A stretch of 35,280 bases of DNA from Planctomycetota bacterium (GTDB lineage: Bacteria > Planctomycetota > Phycisphaerae > Phycisphaerales > SM1A02). Both the position numbers and the translations under genes were made by a program. Under the pieces are notes generated by a model that worked only from the letters and a program-made list of their open reading frames with translations, searched no databases and had not been told where the DNA came from. Below, one piece after another: positions 30,788-35,280 of this stretch (its first letter is position 1; each line of letters starts with the position of its first letter). Location: the NCBI GenBank assembly GCA_022562915.1, contig JADFOJ010000035.1, positions 1 through 35,280 on the forward strand, written 5' to 3'.

Positions 30788-30812
30788 GGCAGAATCTCCC
30801 GCCTCGATGTTG

Positions 30813-32741
30813 CTACCCAAGTGTACGATGCGACTCGCTCGGTTCGAAATGCGACGTCCCGGCAGTCTGCGGGAGGCTGGGAAGATCTGCGGGTTTTCTG
30901 GATTGTGCGGGCGGCCCGCGCCGCATGGCGACGGCCAGCAGTGTCAGGTCCGCGGGGTTCACGCCGGCGAGCCTGCTCGCCTGGCCTACGGTCGCGGGGC
31001 GGAACCGCGTCAGGACGTCGACGGCCTCGGACCGCAGCCCGGTGACCTCTTTGTAATCCAGCCACGTCGGGATCCGGCGGCGTTCGGACCCGGACTGTCG
31101 CTTGATCTCGGCCTGCTGGCGCACGACGTACCCCGCGTAACGGGCCTCGGTCATGATCCGCTCGACGAGCACGGGCGCGAACGGCTCGCCGAGATGGTCG
31201 AGCATCTGTGTGACCGTTGTCTGCGGCCGGCGGGCGGTCTCGCGGAGCGTCCGGCCTTCGGCGAGTGGCCGGTCGAAGCGGTCGCGGATCGCGTCGAGCT
31301 CGGCCTTGCGCTGCTCGAACCGGCGCCACCGGGTGTCGTCGACCAGGCCGAGTTCGCGGCCCAACGGCGTCAGGCGCTCGTCGGCGTTGTCAGCCCGCAG
31401 CAGGAGCCTGTGCTCGGCGCGGCTCGTGAACATCCGGTACGGCTCGCGCGGGGTCTTGGTGACGAGGTCGTCGAGCATCACACCGATGTACGCGGTGTCA
31501 CGGCCGAGGCGAACCGGGTCGTGCCCCCTCACGAGCCGGGCGGCGTTGAGGCCGGCGACGAGTCCCTGCCCCGCGGCTTCCTCGTACCCGGTCGTGCAGT
31601 TGATCTGACCGGCTGGAAAAAGACCCTCGATCGATTTCGTCATGAGCGTCGAATCGATCTGGTGCGGCCAGATCATGTCATACTCGACCGCATAGCCCCA
31701 CTTCAGGACCCGCGCGTTCTCACAACCGGGCATGAGCCGGACGATCTGTTCCTGCACGTCCACGGGCAACGACGTGCTGATCCCGTTGCAGTAGATCTCG
31801 TTGGTGTGCAGTGATTCCGGTTCCAGGAAAACGTGGTGCGAGTCGCGATCCGGGAAGCGAACGACCTTGTCCTCTATGGAAGGACAGTATCGAGGCCCGC
31901 TCTCGGCCTCGATCCGGCCGCTGTACATCGGCGCGCGGTGCAGGTTCGCCCGGATCAGCTCGTGCGCGGCGGCCGTCGTCGAGGTCATCCAGCAGGTGAC
32001 CTGGGCCAGGACGGGGAATCGGCCGCCGGGCAACGATTCCGGCGAGAGATCGGAAAACGGCACCGGCCGGTCATCACCGGTCTGCACCGGCAACCGGTCG
32101 AACTCGATTGACTCGGCCGCGAGCCGCGGCGGCGTCCCGGTCTTGAGCCGTCCCAGCTCGAAGCCCAGGCGCCTTAGTGTCACCGACATGCCCTGGGCCG
32201 CCTGCTCGCCGATTCGGCCACCCGCAGTGCTCGTGTCGCCGGTGTGCATCAGTCCGCGCATGAACGTGCCGGTGGTGAGGACGACCGCGCGCGTGCGAAT
32301 CAACGTCTTCCCGACGATGACGCCGGTCACGACTCCCTTCTCGACGACGATGTCGTCAACGGTGCCGGCGATGATTTCAATTCCCGGGCGCGTCGAGAGA
32401 AGTCTCCGGATCTCGGCTGCGTAGGCGTACTTGTCGGCCTGGGCGCGCGGGCCGCGTACGGCGGCACCCTTGGACGTGTTGAGCATCCGGAACATGATGC
32501 CGGTTGCGTCGATGGCGAGACCCATCATGCCGCCCAGCGCATCGATCTCGCGGACCATCTGCCCCTTGGCGAGTCCGCCGATCGCGGGGTTGCACGACAT
32601 CTGGCCGATTCGGCCAGGGTCCATCGTGATCAGTGCGACCCGTCCGCCGCCGCAGTGCTGGAGCACGGATGCCGCGGCCCACGCGGCCTCGGTTCCGGCG
32701 TGGCCGCCGCCGATCACGATGACGTCGTATTCGCTGTTCAT
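30813..32741 (-). CDS. mnmG: tRNA uridine-5-carboxymethylaminomethyl modification enzyme MnmG (GidA)
   Basis: This 642-residue FAD enzyme works with MnmE to modify U34 of tRNAs that read two-codon boxes. Seen here are the FAD motif GGGHAGTEAAWAAA (about 11-24), the family signature MSCNPAIGGLAKG with a conserved Cys, and GTFMRGLMHTGD. The C-terminal helical domain includes LDYKEVTGLRSEA. The N-terminal residue runs directly into the FAD fold, so ATG 32741 is secure. TATGCT ends 9 nt upstream and there is no Shine-Dalgarno. The last 30 or so residues (RKPADLPSLPQT) extend beyond the usual end and look unconserved. It follows korB by 43 nt; no mnmE or rsmG is in the window. Confidence 0.96.
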   Translation of the reverse strand: MNSEYDVIVIGGGHAGTEAAWAAASVLQHCGGGRVALITMDPGRIGQMSCNPAIGGLAKGQMVREIDALGGMMGLAIDATGIMFRMLNTSKGAAVRGPRAQADKYAYAAEIRRLLSTRPGIEIIAGTVDDIVVEKGVVTGVIVGKTLIRTRAVVLTTGTFMRGLMHTGDTSTAGGRIGEQAAQGMSVTLRRLGFELGRLKTGTPPRLAAESIEFDRLPVQTGDDRPVPFSDLSPESLPGGRFPVLAQVTCWMTSTTAAAHELIRANLHRAPMYSGRIEAESGPRYCPSIEDKVVRFPDRDSHHVFLEPESLHTNEIYCNGISTSLPVDVQEQIVRLMPGCENARVLKWGYAVEYDMIWPHQIDSTLMTKSIEGLFPAGQINCTTGYEEAAGQGLVAGLNAARLVRGHDPVRLGRDTAYIGVMLDDLVTKTPREPYRMFTSRAEHRLLLRADNADERLTPLGRELGLVDDTRWRRFEQRKAELDAIRDRFDRPLAEGRTLRETARRPQTTVTQMLDHLGEPFAPVLVERIMTEARYAGYVVRQQAEIKRQSGSERRRIPTWLDYKEVTGLRSEAVDVLTRFRPATVGQASRLAGVNPADLTLLAVAMRRGPPAQSRKPADLPSLPQTAGTSHFEPSESHRTLG

Positions 32742-32750
32742 CCGGCATGC

Positions 32751-32756
32751 AGCATA
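32751..32756 (-). promoter_or_regulatory. -10 box of mnmG
   Basis: TATGCT on the minus strand ends 9 nt before ATG 32741, the same sequence and spacing as at the TIGR03032-family gene. No -35 match was found. Confidence 0.4.
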
Positions 32757-32784
32757 GGCAAGGAAGCCGGACGCGGCCGCGGGC

Positions 32785-33816
32785 TCAGTCGTCCTCGACG
32801 AGCCAGGTGTCGCCTTCGTTCAGCAGCGCCTTGAGATCGCCGGGGCCCTTGGCCTCGATCGCGTCCTGCACCTGGCCGAGGACGATGTCCTCGTAGGGGA
32901 TCTTGGTGTCATCGCAGTAGATAACCCCCAGCGGCTCCGGGAACTCCGGGTACTGCAGCTGGCTGAGAAGGAACGCGAGGCACTGGTCCGTCTCGTCGTG
33001 GACGAGCATGTCCTGTTCGGTCAGGCCGTTGCCGAGCTCGACGACCTCCAGGTGGGTGCCGTTCATCCTGAGGCCCCTGGTGCCCTCGGCGCCGAAGATC
33101 AGCGGCTTGCCGTGCTCGCACTTGATGGTGGTGTCCTGCTTCGTGCCCTTCTGCGACGCGTAGAACCACGTCTGGTGGTTGTAGATGTTGCAGTTCTGGT
33201 AGATCTCGATGAACGACGTCCCGCGATGGCCGGCGGCCCTGATCATCGTCTGTTCCAGGTGCTTGACGTCGATGTCGATCGAACGGGCGATGAACGTGCA
33301 TCCGCTGCCGACGGCGAAGGTCAACGGGTTGATCGGGTAGTCCGGCGAGCCGGCCGGCGTGGACTTGGTCTTCTTGCCGAACTCGCTGGTCGGTGAGTAC
33401 TGGCCCTTGGTCAGACCGTAGATGCGGTTGTTCAGCAGGAGTATGTTGATGTCCACGTTGCGGCGCATCGTGTGCATCGTGTGGTTGCCGCCGATCGAGA
33501 GCAGATCGCCGTCGCCGGAGACGAGCCAGACGTCAAGCGCCGGGTTGGCCAGTTTGATCCCGGTGGCGAACGCCGGCGCCCGCCCGTGGATCGAGTGCAG
33601 CCCGTACGTCTCCATGTAGTACGGGAATCGCGCGGCGCAGCCGATGCCGGAGACGAAGACGTAGTCTTCCTTGCGCGTCTGGAGCTTGGGCAGTGTCTTG
33701 CGGACCGCGGTCAGGATCGCGTAGTCGCCGCAGCCGGGGCACCACCGCACGTCCTGGTCGGTCGTGAAGTCCTTGGCCGTGTAGGCCGGCAGCGAGACGT
33801 CCGACTTGCTGATCAT
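32785..33816 (-). CDS. korB: 2-oxoacid:ferredoxin oxidoreductase, beta subunit
   Basis: This 343-residue subunit carries the thiamine diphosphate site. It has the CPGCGDYAIL segment (Cys26 and Cys29, near the iron-sulfur cluster), the pyrophosphate/magnesium motif GDGDLLSIGGNH, and LLLNNRIYGLTKGQ. With KorA it forms an enzyme that turns 2-oxoglutarate, or a related 2-oxoacid, plus CoA into acyl-CoA, CO2 and reduced ferredoxin. The particular substrate is assigned by the KorAB layout and could be a close relative. ATG 33816 overlaps the korA stop as ATGA, so the subunits are translationally coupled. Confidence 0.93.
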   Translation of the reverse strand: MISKSDVSLPAYTAKDFTTDQDVRWCPGCGDYAILTAVRKTLPKLQTRKEDYVFVSGIGCAARFPYYMETYGLHSIHGRAPAFATGIKLANPALDVWLVSGDGDLLSIGGNHTMHTMRRNVDINILLLNNRIYGLTKGQYSPTSEFGKKTKSTPAGSPDYPINPLTFAVGSGCTFIARSIDIDVKHLEQTMIRAAGHRGTSFIEIYQNCNIYNHQTWFYASQKGTKQDTTIKCEHGKPLIFGAEGTRGLRMNGTHLEVVELGNGLTEQDMLVHDETDQCLAFLLSQLQYPEFPEPLGVIYCDDTKIPYEDIVLGQVQDAIEAKGPGDLKALLNEGDTWLVEDD

Positions 33817-35280
33817 CGGTTGAGGATCTCCATGGTCTTCTTGACGAGCGTCTCCACCAGGAACGCCTTGCCTCGCATCTCGTTGATCCCGATCGCGTCA
33901 ACGAGAAAGTTGGCGCGGATCAGCATGCGAAGCTGTCCCAGGTTCAGCTCGGGGATAATGACGGTCTTGAACCGGCCCATCACCTCGCCCAGATTGCTCG
34001 GGAACGGGTTGAGATAACGCAGGTGTGCCGTGCTGACGGCCAGGCCCTGATCGCGAAGCTGATCGCCGGCGGTGGTGATCGCACCGTACGTGCCGCCCCA
34101 ACCCAGCAGGAGGGCGTCACCGGACGCCGGCCCGCGCACTTCCAGGGGGGGGATGATCGCGGCCGCCTTGTGCACCTTGGCCACGCGGGTCCGCACCATG
34201 CGGTCGTGGTTGTCCGGATCGTATGAAACGTTGCCGGTGCCGTCTTCCTTCTCGAGACCGCCGAGCCGGTGTTCCAGCCCCGGCGTGCCGGGGATCGCCC
34301 ACGGCCGGGCCAGCGTCTGCGGGTCTCGCTTGTACGGGAGGAACTCGCCGTCCGGAGCATTGCCCTCGGTCGGATGGTCGACGCGGATCGGCTCGATGGC
34401 ATCGATGTCCGGCAGCAGCCACGGCTCGGCGCCGTTGGCCACGTACCCGTCGCTCAGAATGAGCACCGGACACATGAAGCGCACGGCGAGACGGAATGCC
34501 TCGATGGCGATGTCGAAGCAGTCCGAGGGGCTCCGCGGAGCAATGATAATGCACGGCGACTCGCCGGGACGACCGAACATCGCCTGGAGCAGATCCGCCT
34601 GCTCGGTCTTGGTCGGCATGCCGGTGGCGGGCCCGGCCCGCTGCACGTTGATGATCACCAGCGGCAGCTCCAGCATGACGGCCAGGCCGATCCCCTCGCT
34701 CTTGAGCGCCAGGCCCGGCCCCGACGTGCCGCAGAGCCCCAGGTCACCGGCGAAGGACGCGCCGATCGCCGCGCAGACCGCGCCGATCTCGTCCTCCGCC
34801 TGGACGGTCTTGACGCCGAAGTGCTTGAGACGGGCGAGCCCGTGGATGATGTCCGAGGCGGGGGTGATGGGGTAGCTCGCATAGACCAGCTTCTTGCCGG
34901 CCTTCGCCGCCGCCGTGACGAACCCCAGCACGGTGGCCTCGTTGCCGCTGATCCGGCGATACCGGCCCGGCTTGAGCTTTGCCGGCGCGACGTGGTACCG
35001 GGCGGGAAAAAGCTCGGCCGTCTCGCCGAAGTAGTAGCCCGCCTTCAGGGCCTTGGTGTTGACCTTGGCGATGTCGGGACGGTTCTTCTGCTTGGCGAAG
35101 TAGTCGTCGAGGAACCGCACCGTCGTGTCGATCGGGCGGTCGTAGAGCCAGTACACGATGCCGAGGGCGTACATGTTCCGGCAGCGGTCGATCTCCTTGG
35201 CTCCCAGCCCGGCGTCGGCCGCCGACTCGCGGGTCAGTCGGCTCATCGGCACGCGGTAGATCTGGTACCGCCGGTTGAGT
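33813..35280 (-). CDS. korA: 2-oxoacid:ferredoxin oxidoreductase, alpha (gamma-alpha fused) subunit, 5' partial
   Basis: The reading frame is open to the window edge, so the true start lies beyond it; a GTG at 35252 is internal to the conserved region. The visible part has the end of a gamma domain (PMSRLTREAA-like, then CRNMYALGIVYWLY). The pyrimidine-binding domain follows with YASYPITPASDIIHGLA, AEDEIGAVCAAIGAS and TSGPGLALKSEGIGLA. The C-terminal domain ends LVKKTMEILNR. Fusion of gamma and alpha parts in one chain is the common KorA form. It is the first gene of a korA-korB-mnmG-small membrane protein series. Confidence 0.93.
   Translation of the reverse strand, partial: LNRRYQIYRVPMSRLTRESAADAGLGAKEIDRCRNMYALGIVYWLYDRPIDTTVRFLDDYFAKQKNRPDIAKVNTKALKAGYYFGETAELFPARYHVAPAKLKPGRYRRISGNEATVLGFVTAAAKAGKKLVYASYPITPASDIIHGLARLKHFGVKTVQAEDEIGAVCAAIGASFAGDLGLCGTSGPGLALKSEGIGLAVMLELPLVIINVQRAGPATGMPTKTEQADLLQAMFGRPGESPCIIIAPRSPSDCFDIAIEAFRLAVRFMCPVLILSDGYVANGAEPWLLPDIDAIEPIRVDHPTEGNAPDGEFLPYKRDPQTLARPWAIPGTPGLEHRLGGLEKEDGTGNVSYDPDNHDRMVRTRVAKVHKAAAIIPPLEVRGPASGDALLLGWGGTYGAITTAGDQLRDQGLAVSTAHLRYLNPFPSNLGEVMGRFKTVIIPELNLGQLRMLIRANFLVDAIGINEMRGKAFLVETLVKKTMEILNR

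Overview
The window looks like chromosome from a high-GC bacterium of the phylum Planctomycetota, most likely class Phycisphaerae. Three things point there: a type IV pilin-like protein with the GFTIIELL prepilin signal typical of planctomycetes; two FG-GAP proteins ending in the CPWDC...DFL.LL..WG dockerin-like tail common in Phycisphaerae; and gene order typical of neither Proteobacteria nor Firmicutes. Five tRNA genes are present and none encodes its own CCA. The assignment is from memory of these families, not from a search.

Layout. 1-373: leader region with small hairpins. 374-3902: prepilin-like protein, tRNA-Arg (minus), ribosomal protein S20, CPBP membrane protease and a TlpA-like thioredoxin. 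3891-6400: a divergent pair (Gfo/Idh oxidoreductase and DadA-like flavoprotein) followed by tRNA-Gly, which overlaps the flavoprotein gene. 6549-10560 (minus): a radical SAM protein and two paralogous alpha/beta-hydrolase lipoproteins. 10632-16421 (plus): a tightly overlapping five-gene operon of a sulfotransferase-like protein, two alkaline-phosphatase-superfamily enzymes, a 61-residue ribbon-helix-helix-like protein and an Oxa1/EMC3-like membrane protein. 16405-19441 (minus): a TIGR03032-family protein, tryptophan 2,3-dioxygenase and a saccharopine-dehydrogenase-like protein. 19550-23367 (plus): twin 636-residue FG-GAP proteins. 23395-24256 (minus): a four-helix-bundle (S23/Avd-like) gene behind a tandemly repeated hairpin element, then tRNA-Pro and tRNA-Tyr. 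24311-28246 (minus): a REC-GAF-SpoIIE phosphatase, a DUF1579 protein and NDH-2. 28247-30436 (plus): an MsrB-MsrA fusion and a second sulfotransferase. 30435-35280 (minus): tRNA-Thr, a small membrane protein, MnmG and KorB/KorA, with KorA running off the window.

The two strongest candidates for something undescribed are the 10632-16421 operon and the repeat/four-helix-bundle unit at 23395-24046. The operon looks like an envelope-modification or membrane-insertion module. The repeat unit has 107-nt repeats, each with a perfect 12-nt palindrome and GAGTAGA-type arms, lying directly behind a tRNA terminator.

A second theme is compact expression signals. Many genes have a -10-like hexamer ending 6-10 nt before the start codon and no Shine-Dalgarno, which suggests leaderless mRNAs. 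Promoters lie inside neighbouring genes, two divergent promoter pairs overlap, and two tRNA genes share bases with the stop codons of protein genes.
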